A stretch of DNA of 62,678 bases, taken from the NCBI GenBank assembly GCA_964293305.1, contig CAXYYO010000019.1, positions 1 to 62,678 on the forward strand. The letters are read 5' to 3'. The notes under the pieces were generated by a model. It was not told the DNA's origin. It saw only the letters and a list, made by a program, of their open reading frames with translations, and did no database searches. Made by a program: the position numbers and the translations under genes. This stretch comes from CALAGJ01 sp964293305 (GTDB lineage: Bacteria > Bacteroidota > Bacteroidia > Chitinophagales > Chitinophagaceae). This document shows, in pieces, positions 18,252-26,500 of the stretch (position 1 is the first letter of the stretch; each line of letters starts with the position of its first letter).

Positions 18252-19304
18252 ATGATTGATGCCTCTTTTACAAAATTGCTCATGCATTGGCATAGCCATT
18301 TTAATAAACGAGAAATGCCCTGGAAGGGGGAAAAAGATCCTTATAAAGTATGGCTCAGCGAAATTATTTTACAACAAACCCGTGTAGATCAGGGATGGCA
18401 GTATTATGAAAAAATCATTAAGGCATATCCCAATATTATAGCACTGGCAGCAGCCGATGATAATGCAGTTTTTAAGCTATGGGAAGGATTAGGCTATTAT
18501 AGTAGATGTAGAAATATGCTGATAACTGCTAGGTATATTAGCACCGAATTAAAGGGACATTTCCCCAATAAATATTCAGATATTATTCAGTTAAAAGGGA
18601 TTGGCCCATATACGGCAGCTGCCATATCTTCATTTTGTTTCAATCTGCCTCATGCAGTTGTAGATGGCAATGTTTTCAGGGTACTGAGCCGTATAGGTGC
18701 TATAGACTATCCAATTGATAGCACGGAAGGCAAGCAGTATTTTACAAATTATGCAAGTAAGTTATTAGACAAAAAAAAGCCCGGAATATATAACCAAGCC
18801 ATCATGGATTTTGGGGCAACGGTGTGCACTCCCAAGCAGCCACAGTGCAATATCTGTACACTTCAAAAAATTTGTACTGCATATCATGCCAACAAGATTG
18901 ATTATTTTCCGATTAAAGAAAAAAAGTTAATAAAAACAACCCGGCATCTCAATTATTTTATCATTCGGTACAACAATAAAATCCTCATAAACCAACGAAT
19001 GAAGAAAGACATTTGGCAGCAGCTTTGGCAGTTTGTTTTATATGAATCAAATGAATCAATTGACTGGTCAAAGCAATTGGTAATAGATACCATCCATGAA
19101 CAATATGGTATAGAGGGTTGTAAGGTCAACCACATTATGGCAGCAGAGGCACAACAATTAACCCATAGAAATATCATTGGTTTCTTTATTGATATCAGCA
19201 TTCCCAAAAAAATCGATCTGCCCACCTATGAATGGGTAACGGCAAACGAATTAAAACAAAAACCCTTCCCTAGATTTTGCAATCAGTATATTGCAACTTT
19301 ATAA
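18252..19304 (+). CDS. mutY: A/G-specific adenine DNA glycosylase MutY
   Basis: 350 residues. Catalytic Glu37 in 'LSEIILQQTR', helix-hairpin-helix 'LKGIGPYTAA' (114-123) and catalytic Asp138 in 'VVDGNVFRVLSRI' fall at the E. coli positions. The 4Fe-4S loop C-x6-C-x2-C-x5-C is intact in 'CTPKQPQCNICTLQKIC' (about 192-208). A C-terminal NUDIX-like domain for 8-oxoG recognition follows. It removes adenine mispaired with 8-oxoguanine. First gene of the conserved mutY-ssb-gldE-gldD cluster. Confidence 0.95.
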   Translation: MIDASFTKLLMHWHSHFNKREMPWKGEKDPYKVWLSEIILQQTRVDQGWQYYEKIIKAYPNIIALAAADDNAVFKLWEGLGYYSRCRNMLITARYISTELKGHFPNKYSDIIQLKGIGPYTAAAISSFCFNLPHAVVDGNVFRVLSRIGAIDYPIDSTEGKQYFTNYASKLLDKKKPGIYNQAIMDFGATVCTPKQPQCNICTLQKICTAYHANKIDYFPIKEKKLIKTTRHLNYFIIRYNNKILINQRMKKDIWQQLWQFVLYESNESIDWSKQLVIDTIHEQYGIEGCKVNHIMAAEAQQLTHRNIIGFFIDISIPKKIDLPTYEWVTANELKQKPFPRFCNQYIATL

Positions 19305-19327
19305 TCCGTCTATGATTAATTAAAAGT

Positions 19328-19831
19328 ATGAGAGGACTTAATAAAGTAATGTTGATTGGAAATTTGGGCAAGGAGCCGCTACGCAATGTATTGGATGGAG
19401 GCATTTGTATGGTAAGATTTCCATTGGCCACATCAGATGCGTATAAGGATAAATCCGGGAGAACCGTTTCTCAAACCGAATGGCATAACATAGTAGCTTG
19501 GAGAGGCCTTGGAGAGCTTGCAGCAAAGCATTTGCACAAGGGAAGTCTTATTTATGTAGAAGGTCGTTTGCATCATAGAGCACAGGAAGACAAAACTGGT
19601 CGAAAATATTTTTCTACAGAAATTATTGCAGATAATATTGTAATGCTCGATAAAAAAGTACACACAGATTCTTTTGTGGTAGCTTCACAGCAAGGAGGCT
19701 TAGCACAAAATGATGCCTCCAATAATCAACCCATTTCAATGAATGAAAAAGACCTATTGGATGCCATAGACAAAGAAAGTATTTCAGAAAACAACCTCTC
19801 TCCTTTTGTAGAACCTGATGAATTACTATAA
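19328..19831 (+). CDS. ssb: Single-stranded DNA-binding protein
   Basis: 167 residues. The OB fold (about 1-105) contains 'MLIGNLGKEP', 'TEWHNIVAWRGLGELA' and 'GSLIYVEGRLHHRAQEDKTG'. The C-terminus is acidic but ends 'SPFVEPDELL' instead of the usual DDDxPF tip; the SPF may be a shifted interaction motif. Located 23 bp after mutY and 52 bp before gldE. Confidence 0.92.
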   Translation: MRGLNKVMLIGNLGKEPLRNVLDGGICMVRFPLATSDAYKDKSGRTVSQTEWHNIVAWRGLGELAAKHLHKGSLIYVEGRLHHRAQEDKTGRKYFSTEIIADNIVMLDKKVHTDSFVVASQQGGLAQNDASNNQPISMNEKDLLDAIDKESISENNLSPFVEPDELL

Positions 19832-19883
19832 AATTTGCATATTTGCCACCGGCAATAAAGAATATTAATCAAATCATTCTATT

Positions 19884-21221
19884 TTGGATATACCTCCGTC
19901 GATGCCTTTTATTTCTATGTTACATCTGCTAACCATTGATGCCAGTGCTACTACAGTATTAGTAATTGTACTACTTGTATTTATTTTTATCTCATTCATT
20001 GTATCTGGTGCAGAAGTTGCTTTTTTTTCATTGAATTTTAAGGATATCAATTATCTAAAAACAAAACAAAGCGATGCACATAAAAGAATTTTAGACCTAC
20101 TAGAAGATCCGAAGGTATTGCTTGCTTCACTTCTTATTACAAATACATTTTCAAATATTTCCATCATCATTATCTCAAATATTTTATTAGATGGAATTTT
20201 TCAATTGCAGGAACAACCAAATTTTTGGATGGAGTTTGTTGTAAAAGTATTGGCCGTTTCTGCCATTCTAGTATTGTTTTGTGAGGTGATTCCAAAAATT
20301 TATGCCAACCATAACAATATCAAGTTTGCAAAAGAAACCGGTCTTTTTGTTGAGGGATTTAACCTCTTGTTTAAAGGGATGGGAAAGGGTTTGGTAAAAT
20401 ATACAGATATCATTGAAAAGAAGCTATCGTCAAAAGTAAAAGGTGGTTATAATATTGAGCAACTGCATGAAGCCATTGAACTTACCAATAACACACCTGC
20501 TACTGAAAAAGAGAAAAATATATTAAAAGGAATTCTAAAGTTTGGGAATACCACAGTAAAGCAGGTTATGAAAACAAGGCTTGACGTAAGTGGTATTGAT
20601 ATAGAAACGGGTTTTGATGACCTCATAAAAAAAATTGAAGAGTTACACTACAGCAGGCTACCCGTTTTTAAAGAAGATTTAGATGAAGTATCCGGAATAG
20701 TTCATACAAAAGATATTTTACCACATCTCAATGAATCTGATGAATTCAATTGGCAAACACTCATAAGGCCTGCCTATTTTGTACACGAACAAAAGCTGAT
20801 TGAAGATTTGTTACAAGATTTTCAAATTAAGCGTATCCACTTTGCTATAGTTGTAGATGAGTTTGGTGGCACAAGTGGCATTGTTACTTTAGAAGATATC
20901 ATGGAAGAAGTAATTGGTGATATAAAAGATGAATTTGATGAAGATGATATCAACTACACTAAAGTAGATGAGAGCACCTATATTTTTGAAGGACGTACCA
21001 TGATTTATGATGCCATGCGCATCATGGAATTGCCCGCAGAAATATTTGATAATTTAAAAGGAGATAGTGATTCTTTAGCAGGGCTTATTTTAGAAATAGC
21101 AGGAGCTATTCCTTCGGAAAATGAAGCCATTCAAGCAGGCGATTTTGAATTTTCTGTGATGGAGATAAAACGCAACAGATTAGAAAAAATAAAAATTTCA
21201 TACAGTAAAAAAGAAGCATGA
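19884..21221 (+). CDS. gldE: Gliding motility-associated protein GldE (CNNM/CorC-like)
   Basis: 445 residues from TTG 19884 (439 from ATG 19902; the N-terminal MDxxP favours the TTG, but this is not certain). A DUF21 transmembrane domain covers about 20-200 (several TMs, 'SGAEVAFFSLN'), followed by a CBS pair (about 220-345, 'MKTRLDVSGIDIE', 'GTSGIVTLEDIMEEVIGDI') and a CorC_HlyC domain to the end. GldE works with GldD in Bacteroidota gliding and type IX secretion; the exact biochemical role is unsettled, and homologues are Mg/Co transport-related. Its stop overlaps the gldD start. Confidence 0.9.
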   Translation: MDIPPSMPFISMLHLLTIDASATTVLVIVLLVFIFISFIVSGAEVAFFSLNFKDINYLKTKQSDAHKRILDLLEDPKVLLASLLITNTFSNISIIIISNILLDGIFQLQEQPNFWMEFVVKVLAVSAILVLFCEVIPKIYANHNNIKFAKETGLFVEGFNLLFKGMGKGLVKYTDIIEKKLSSKVKGGYNIEQLHEAIELTNNTPATEKEKNILKGILKFGNTTVKQVMKTRLDVSGIDIETGFDDLIKKIEELHYSRLPVFKEDLDEVSGIVHTKDILPHLNESDEFNWQTLIRPAYFVHEQKLIEDLLQDFQIKRIHFAIVVDEFGGTSGIVTLEDIMEEVIGDIKDEFDEDDINYTKVDESTYIFEGRTMIYDAMRIMELPAEIFDNLKGDSDSLAGLILEIAGAIPSENEAIQAGDFEFSVMEIKRNRLEKIKISYSKKEA

Positions 21222-21823
21222 AAATAAACTTTCAGGGTTCTATTGCACTTAGGCTCTTCATCTTTTTTTTTATGCACCAAATTATAGCCTGCAATTCGCC
21301 ATACACTGCAAAGCCGCAAGGGTATTTTCGAATACCACTACCTCAAAAAGAATATCAGCATTTTAATACCGCTTCTTACCCCTATCAATTTGACTACCCA
21401 GCTTATGCCGTTGTGTCCAAAGACAGTACTTTTTTTGGGGATGAAACAGAAAACCCTTGGTGGGTGAATATTAACTATCCTCAGTTTAATGCAAGTATGC
21501 ATATCAGTTATAAAGAACTTTCAAAATATGATTTGCAAAAATTAATCAATGATGCATACAACCTAACAAATAAGCACACTGTAAAAGCCAATGATATCAA
21601 GGATTCATTAGTCTTAAATCAAAACGGGGTGACTGGCGTGTTTTTCAAAGTAGGAGGAGATGTAGCTACGAAATATCAGTTTTTCCTTACAGATAGTATC
21701 CGGCATTTTGTACGTGGTGCTTTATATTTTGATAGCACACCAAATGCAGATTCTTTGCAGCCTGTCAGTGATTTTCTTGCTGCTGATATGATTCGCCTGA
21801 TTGATAGTTGGCAATGGAAATAA
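21218..21823 (+). CDS. gldD: Gliding motility lipoprotein GldD
   Basis: 201 residues. The leader ends in a lipobox-like 'IIACNS' (Cys26). 'PQGYFRIPLPQKEYQHF' and 'YPAYAVVSKDSTFF', then 'WWVNINYPQFNASMHISYK', are the conserved GldD core. It overlaps gldE by 4 bp (ATGA), so translation is coupled. GldD is required for gliding and type IX secretion in Flavobacterium; here it probably supports export of the T9SS substrates elsewhere in the window. Confidence 0.93.
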   Translation: MKINFQGSIALRLFIFFFMHQIIACNSPYTAKPQGYFRIPLPQKEYQHFNTASYPYQFDYPAYAVVSKDSTFFGDETENPWWVNINYPQFNASMHISYKELSKYDLQKLINDAYNLTNKHTVKANDIKDSLVLNQNGVTGVFFKVGGDVATKYQFFLTDSIRHFVRGALYFDSTPNADSLQPVSDFLAADMIRLIDSWQWK

Positions 21824-21952
21824 GGGTGCACCACCACATTTAGAAGGAGCAAGAAAGAACCTGATAGATAAAATATGCTGCTATAATTTCCTTATAGAAA
21901 ATTATGCTGAAAATTCATCAGATTACTATTCCATTTTTTCAACCCAGCTATT

Positions 21953-21980
21953 GACCTTGACTCGTAATACAAGGTCTTTT
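21953..21980 (+). terminator. Intrinsic terminator after gldD
   Basis: GACCTTG (21953-21959), a 10-nt loop, CAAGGTC (21970-21976) and TTTT. Ends the mutY-ssb-gldE-gldD transcript about 130 nt after the gldD stop. Confidence 0.7.
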
Positions 21981-21999
21981 ACAATATCTAGTTTAGAAC

Positions 22000-22043
22000 A
22001 AAAATGACCGACACTACTTAAATGTAAATTTTAGTAATGTCGG
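22000..22043 (-). terminator. Intrinsic terminator for the CBM48-like gene
   Basis: CCGACA (22008-22013) pairs with TGTCGG (22038-22043), with further pairing inside (ACTtAAAT / AATTTtAGT). On the minus strand it is followed by a T-run, 26 bp past the stop of the 22069 gene. Confidence 0.6.
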
Positions 22044-22068
22044 CAATATAAAAAACCCCTAAAGAAAA

Positions 22069-22359
22069 TTATAACTCAATAATACTATTGCTTCCACCAA
22101 ATTCATTGGGTTGTTGCGCATCAGCAGCAGTTTCATTTAACCATGTAGCATTATCTATGCGATACTTAAATTCATGTCTTGAATTTTTTGGTAAAGAAAC
22201 CTCGGTACTAAAACTACCATCTTTTTTCTTACTCATAAATACACCTTTTTCCCAATCACTATTAAGGCCAAGTATTTCAACTGTTTCAGCTTGCTCCGGT
22301 GTAAAAGAAAACTTTACTTTACAATAGTCTTTTGTCTTAAAATAAGTTTTTGTAATCAT
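22069..22359 (-). CDS. Isoamylase early-set / CBM48-like glycogen-binding domain protein
   Basis: 96 residues, a single domain. 'KVKFSFTPEQAETVEILGL', then 'SDWEKGVFMSKKKDGSFSTE', 'RHEFKYRIDN' and 'WLNETAADAQQPNEFGGSNS' are the typical beta-sandwich of the AMPK glycogen-binding/CBM48 fold (aromatic residues, 'FKYRID', a terminal Asn-rich loop). Free-standing versions are widespread in Bacteroidota; a role in binding alpha-glucan or acting as a regulatory subunit is inference. Confidence 0.85.
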   Translation of the reverse strand: MITKTYFKTKDYCKVKFSFTPEQAETVEILGLNSDWEKGVFMSKKKDGSFSTEVSLPKNSRHEFKYRIDNATWLNETAADAQQPNEFGGSNSIIEL

Positions 22360-22703
22360 ATTATCGTTTGTTTAAAAATGTATTCAATACTAACATTTGT
22401 TCAGTCAAATGCATGCCAGCATTGAATTTCGGCTTGATACTATAAATACTAAAAAGTAACCCAAAAGCTACCAAAAAATTATTCAAGATAAAAGAATTGA
22501 AAAAATTTCTACAAAAATTGAAAGCAATCTAAATAAAGTTTTGACTTCTGAATGCCTCAATTTGATACCCTTTTACCGGACTAAGCTGGTAATACTTCTT
22601 TGTGATGTAGTAATGAAAAAGTAGTTTATTAGCCTTTCCCCCTTCGGGGAATGTGTTACACTTATTACTTGAACTTACAATAGTTTATGATTAAAAAAAT
22701 CTA
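22360..22703. other. Intergenic region, no gene seen
   Basis: AT-rich and ORF-poor. Only a short CCCC-TTCG-GGGG hairpin at about 22643-22654 stands out; without a T-run it is not a clear terminator. Confidence 0.4.
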
Positions 22704-23474
22704 TCACTTTTTCATCTTCCAAACACTGTGTAGTTGTTTATATTTGAGGTATGTACCCCATGCTGCTAACCTTGCTATCGTAAATCCCGCTGCTCCATCC
22801 AGAAAACCTTTTCGTATAAAGTAATGAGAGATAAACTTTGTAGCCGGGTTTATAATCAGTTGATACCAATAAAATTTTTTGCCCTTATCAAAATAGGCAT
22901 TTGCTGCAATTTTGCTAAAATATTCTGTTTGTTTATAATGCTCCGCTCTTGAATAATAACTGTAGTGCAGTATATCGCCATCCAAAAAACCAGTATGTGC
23001 ATCTGAATCTGAAAGTATATATTTATCATGTGGATTGATGCCACCCCAAGCACCATATTGCTTGTTAAATAGTCTTAGTTTTTTATCAGGATACCAGCCA
23101 CTATGCTTAATCCAAACTCCGCAATAGTTTGTAAGTCGGTTCATGTAATAACCCTCACATAAAAAGTTTTCCTTTATTGCCAGCAATGATTCGCGTAGTT
23201 TTTCGCTTAGTGCTTCATCAGCATCTAATGATAACACATGCTGATTGTTACATAATCCAACAGCCCTGTTTTTCTGCTCAATATGACCATCAAAAATATG
23301 CTGGTAGAATTTTACACCATATTGTTTGCAAATTTTCTCAGTGCCGTCTTTACTATATGAATCTAATACAATTATTTCATCAGCCAAACCTTGTACTGAT
23401 TTTAAACAACGCTCTATATTTTTTTCTTCATTGTATGTAATGATGACCACAGAAAGCATTATTCCTTTTTGCAT
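22704..23474 (-). CDS. Family 2 glycosyltransferase (LPS core/WaaE-like)
   Basis: 256 residues. GT-A fold with 'LSVVIITYNEEKNIERCLKS' at the N-terminus, 'ADEIIVLDSYSKDGTE', then the metal-binding 'LSLDADEALS' (DxD-like, about 82-90) and 'YYMNRLTNYCGVWIKHSGWY', characteristic of the WaaE/KdtX-type branch that adds sugars to lipopolysaccharide core. Cytoplasmic face of the inner membrane. Start could be Met6 (MLSVV) instead of Met1. Confidence 0.85.
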   Translation of the reverse strand: MQKGIMLSVVIITYNEEKNIERCLKSVQGLADEIIVLDSYSKDGTEKICKQYGVKFYQHIFDGHIEQKNRAVGLCNNQHVLSLDADEALSEKLRESLLAIKENFLCEGYYMNRLTNYCGVWIKHSGWYPDKKLRLFNKQYGAWGGINPHDKYILSDSDAHTGFLDGDILHYSYYSRAEHYKQTEYFSKIAANAYFDKGKKFYWYQLIINPATKFISHYFIRKGFLDGAAGFTIARLAAWGTYLKYKQLHSVWKMKK

Positions 23475-23594
23475 ACTGTTGCAAAATTAATAACTGGCAC
23501 CTAAGAAATGATGAAAGATAAAATAGACTGTAGTGAAGAGTTTAAAATCATCATAAAAAATGGTTTAAAAAAATATACCACAACAAGTCAACAT

Positions 23595-24158
23595 CTATTG
23601 TACACGTGGCTTCCAGGGTATTTCAGCCACATTTAGTTGCATACCAATATATCTAGCCAGCACAAATAAATAATCGCTGAGTCTATTGATATATTTTAAA
23701 ACAAGTGCATCTATAAATAAATCTTCCTCCTGCATACGTACACAGCATCGCTCAGCACGCCTGCACACAGTACGACATATATGGGCATAACTGATGGTTG
23801 TATGACCACCCGGCAAAATGAAAAATTTCATGGGTTCCAAAGATTCGTTCATCGTATCAATGGCATTTTCCAACAACGATATATCATCCTCTTTCAAATC
23901 TGGCATCTTCATTCGGGGCTCTTTCTCAGGGTCGCAGGCCAATGATGACCCAATGGTAAATAAACGATCTTGTATTTCTTTTAATAATGTATTTGCGGCA
24001 GCATCATTTACCAGATCATTTAGAAGACCTATAAATGAGTTAAGCTCATCTATGGTACCGTAACTTTCAATTCTTAAATGACTTTTAGGAACTTTTGTTC
24101 CACCTATTAATCCTGTTTTGCCTCTGTCGCCGGTTTTAGTGTATATTTTTAATGCCAT
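23595..24158 (-). CDS. PduO-type cob(I)alamin adenosyltransferase
   Basis: 187 residues. 'IYTKTGDRGKTGLIGG' is the ATP-binding N-terminus; 'RIESYGTIDELNSFIGLL', 'FILPGGHTTISYAHICRTVC' and 'RRAERCCVRM' are the other conserved parts of the trimeric PduO-type enzyme. It moves adenosine from ATP to cob(I)alamin to make coenzyme B12. No cobalamin riboswitch or B12-dependent enzyme is visible nearby. Confidence 0.93.
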   Translation of the reverse strand: MALKIYTKTGDRGKTGLIGGTKVPKSHLRIESYGTIDELNSFIGLLNDLVNDAAANTLLKEIQDRLFTIGSSLACDPEKEPRMKMPDLKEDDISLLENAIDTMNESLEPMKFFILPGGHTTISYAHICRTVCRRAERCCVRMQEEDLFIDALVLKYINRLSDYLFVLARYIGMQLNVAEIPWKPRVQ

Positions 24159-24258
24159 GTAGTGTTTACTGAAATTTGACTAACGTTATGAGCAAACATA
24201 TTATAAGTCTGCTTACACAGCTTAACAAACAAATAGTATTCTGGTTCTTTTATAAAAA

Positions 24259-24963
24259 TCAAACAGTAGATACAGTCATTTTACTAAGCCCATCAGTTTC
24301 CACTAATCCATCCCTTAGCCGAATCACTCTTTTTGCAAAAGCCGCAATATCTTCTTCATGTGTTACCAATACCACTGTATTTCCGGCCTCTTGTATTTTA
24401 CCAAATATTTCCATAACCTCTACAGATGTTTTGCTATCTAAGTTACCGGTAGGTTCATCGGCCAGCAAAAGAGATGTATTATTTACAATAGCACGGGCAA
24501 TGGCAACTCTTTGTATTTGCCCACCACTCATTTCATTGGGTTTATGGTGGCTACGATCTGCCAGGCCCACTTTACTTAATGCCTCAAATGCCCTTTCCAT
24601 TCTTTCCTTTTTGGAAGTACCAGCATATATGAGTGGTAATGCCACATTTTCAGCAGCACTCAACCTTGGCAATAAATTAAACTGCTGAAATACAAATCCA
24701 ATTTCTTTATTCCTTACTTCTGCCAAATCATCATCTGGCATTTGGCTTACATCCTGATTATTTAGAATATATTTTCCACTACCAGCCGTATCTAAGCAGC
24801 CAAGAATATTCATAAGCGTGCTCTTACCACTGCCGCTGGGCCCCATCAAAGCCACATATTCATTTTTGTGTATATCCAATGAAATACCTTTTAAAACATC
24901 AAGGCTATGGCTGCCCATGTAATAAGTTTTTCTTATGTCCTGTAGTTGAATGATTGCATTCAT
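24259..24963 (-). CDS. ABC transporter ATP-binding protein (LolD/MacB type)
   Basis: 234 residues. Walker A 'GPSGSGKST' (about 40-48), Q-loop 'FVFQQFNLLPRL', signature 'MSGGQIQRVAIARA' and Walker B 'LLLADEPTGNLDSKT' are intact, the GNLD form being typical of MacB/LolD-type ATPases that drive lipoprotein or macrolide-type exporters. No permease lies next to it. Overlaps nothing; gatC ends 2 bp upstream, so the two are co-transcribed. Confidence 0.9.
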   Translation of the reverse strand: MNAIIQLQDIRKTYYMGSHSLDVLKGISLDIHKNEYVALMGPSGSGKSTLMNILGCLDTAGSGKYILNNQDVSQMPDDDLAEVRNKEIGFVFQQFNLLPRLSAAENVALPLIYAGTSKKERMERAFEALSKVGLADRSHHKPNEMSGGQIQRVAIARAIVNNTSLLLADEPTGNLDSKTSVEVMEIFGKIQEAGNTVVLVTHEEDIAAFAKRVIRLRDGLVETDGLSKMTVSTV

Positions 24964-24965
24964 AA

Positions 24966-25262
24966 TTATTCCGGTTTATGTATGGCCTTTGGTAGTTTTA
25001 CAAATGTATGATTGTGCAGGGGTACATTACGAAGTGCTGCTTCCTGCGTAAGTTCAGGTTTTACAATGTCGTCCCTTGTAATATTGATAGCAGCGCTCAG
25101 GTGTGTGAGTGGAGCTATATTTGTCGTATCCAATTCATTGAGTTTGTCAGCAAATGCAATCATGTTTTCAAGGTCTGCTTTCATTGCTTCACGGTCTTCT
25201 CCTGTAAAATCTAATCTTGAAAGTTTTGAAAGATGGTCAATCATTTGATCCGATACCTGCAT
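24966..25262 (-). CDS. gatC: Glutamyl-tRNA(Gln)/aspartyl-tRNA(Asn) amidotransferase subunit C
   Basis: 98 residues from ATG 25262 ('MQVSDQMIDHLSKLSRLDF'). Contains 'NMIAFADKLNELDTTNIAPL', the standard GatC segment that wraps GatA. A longer frame to 25355 is rejected because a TACATTTG -7 box (25278-25285) lies inside it. GatC stabilises GatAB, which amidates mischarged tRNAs. gatA and gatB are not in the window. Confidence 0.9.
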   Translation of the reverse strand: MQVSDQMIDHLSKLSRLDFTGEDREAMKADLENMIAFADKLNELDTTNIAPLTHLSAAINITRDDIVKPELTQEAALRNVPLHNHTFVKLPKAIHKPE

Positions 25263-25277
25263 AATATAAAATATGTA

Positions 25278-25285
25278 CAAATGTA
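25278..25285 (-). promoter_or_regulatory. -7 box (TACATTTG) for gatC
   Basis: Perfect TAnnTTTG on the minus strand with TTGTTTT about 14 bp upstream as a loose -33. It sets the gatC start at 25262. Confidence 0.55.
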
Positions 25286-25361
25286 AATTCTTTTTAAAAC
25301 AAGCGATTATGAAATATAACAACGGTTCAAATCCATGAAGTGGGGTGGAACCCAAATGATA

Positions 25362-25511
25362 CGTTTACTTTTTTAATGATAAGTTGAAAGGGAATGCAGA
25401 TACGTGCTTGAGGTTAATTTTGACTGAAGAAATAGTAAACTAATTAAAAGTCAACAATTGTTCTCATTCACATGGTTATGCAGCATCTGGGCTTTGTCAT
25501 AAAATCAAACA
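25362..25511 (+). repeat. Interspersed repeat family 1, copy B
   Basis: Carries the ATGATAAGTTGAAAG, TTGAGGTTAATTTTGACTGA, and GGTTATGCAGCATCTGGGCT followed by TTGTCATAAAATCAAAC blocks in the same order as copies A and C. Lies between the gatC and arfB genes, outside both. Confidence 0.65.
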
Positions 25512-25551
25512 ACATCATCTCCGTTAAATCTGTAATCCCAAAAACTTAATC

Positions 25552-25953
25552 CTATTCAGGTTTCCATTTTTTCCTTTCTTCCTTTTTTTGGCCGGTAATC
25601 AATTTATCATTCTTTCTTTTATTCAATACAGATTTTGGCGTTTTTGTGGCAATACGAATTTTTTTGGGTAATAATGCTTTTGATACTTTTTCATTCATCT
25701 TCTGTATCAGCTTATGTTTATTGGCCAGTTGGCTTCGCTCCGTGCTGCATTTCATTAACACACATTGCTCCAGGGTAATATAACTGGCAAGTGCAATAGC
25801 AATTTTTTCTTTTTGCGCTTCGCTCAATGAGTTAGATTGCTGCCAATACCACCTTCCTTCTACCATTGTTTCAACTTTATTTACATGCTGCCCTCCTTTG
25901 CCCCCACTTCTTGCTGTTTGAAAAACAATTTCCGATGATATATCTATCTTCAT
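25552..25953 (-). CDS. arfB: Alternative ribosome-rescue factor ArfB (GGQ peptidyl-tRNA hydrolase)
   Basis: 133 residues from ATG 25953 ('MKIDISSEIV'). The catalytic loop 'SGGKGGQHVNKVET' (about 16-29) contains the GGQ of class I release factors, but there is no codon-recognition domain, and the C-terminus is a Lys/Arg-rich tail (about 100-133) that would enter the empty mRNA channel. It releases ribosomes stalled without a stop codon. An earlier ATG at 25974 would overlap dtd. The minus strand has TATTTTTG just before the start. Confidence 0.85.
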   Translation of the reverse strand: MKIDISSEIVFQTARSGGKGGQHVNKVETMVEGRWYWQQSNSLSEAQKEKIAIALASYITLEQCVLMKCSTERSQLANKHKLIQKMNEKVSKALLPKKIRIATKTPKSVLNKRKNDKLITGQKKEERKKWKPE

Positions 25954-25972
25954 GCGCCAAAAATAATAAACC

Positions 25973-26425
25973 ATGCGTGCAGTTATTCAAAGAGTACAAA
26001 AGGCCTCAGTACATATTGCCACTTCAATAAAAAGTACTATAGGCCCTGGACTGTTGATATTGGTGGGCATTGAAGATGCAGATACAGATGAAGATATCGA
26101 GTGGCTGAGTAACAAAATTATCAATATGCGTATTTTTAATGATGATGCAGGATTGATGAATCTTTCAATAAAGGAAATAAATGGAGATATCCTACTGGTA
26201 AGTCAGTTTACCCTATATGCGCTTACAAAAAAAGGAAACAGACCTTCTTTTATACATGCCGCCAAACCTATAACTGCAATACCCATTTATGAAAGCTTAA
26301 TTAGTTCATTTGAGAAAAATGTAGGAAAGAAGATTCAGACTGGTGTTTTTGGTGCAGATATGCAGGTTCATTTAATTAATGATGGTCCTGTTACGATTAT
26401 AATTGATAGTAAGAAAAAGGAATAA
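25973..26425 (+). CDS. dtd: D-aminoacyl-tRNA deacylase
   Basis: 150 residues, standard length. 'MRAVIQRVQKASVHI', the catalytic-site motif 'SQFTLYALTKKGNRPSF' and the Gly-cisPro segment 'NDGPVTIII' near the C-terminus are all present. It removes D-amino acids and glycine mischarged onto tRNA. Divergent from arfB with only 19 bp between starts, so the two translation-quality genes share one short promoter region. Confidence 0.95.
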   Translation: MRAVIQRVQKASVHIATSIKSTIGPGLLILVGIEDADTDEDIEWLSNKIINMRIFNDDAGLMNLSIKEINGDILLVSQFTLYALTKKGNRPSFIHAAKPITAIPIYESLISSFEKNVGKKIQTGVFGADMQVHLINDGPVTIIIDSKKKE

Positions 26426-26445
26426 CAGCTACATTTTATATTTTA

Positions 26446-26475
26446 TAAAAAAAGGGCTGCTCAGTAGAGCAGCCC
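26446..26475 (-). terminator. Terminator after the M36 protease gene
   Basis: GGGCTGCTC (26454-26462), loop AGTA, GAGCAGCCC (26467-26475). The T-run (positions 26446-26453 read on the minus strand) marks it as the end of the 26501 gene; on the plus strand it may also stop dtd transcription. Confidence 0.8.
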
Positions 26476-26500
26476 ATGTAAATATATACTTTAATAAAAC

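Noticed and set aside
21801..22007. A 68-codon plus-strand ORF after gldD
   Set aside because: It contains the gldD terminator hairpin and has no recognisable domain or start signal, so it is treated as spurious.
24180..24250. GACTAACGTTA near the adenosyltransferase start, similar to the R1 edge
   Set aside because: Only about 10 bp match and the rest of R1 is absent. It is considered chance.
25316..25345. GGTTCAAATCC-like string resembling a tRNA T-loop
   Set aside because: The flanking stems do not pair and no D-arm, anticodon arm or acceptor stem could be found, so it is judged to be chance.
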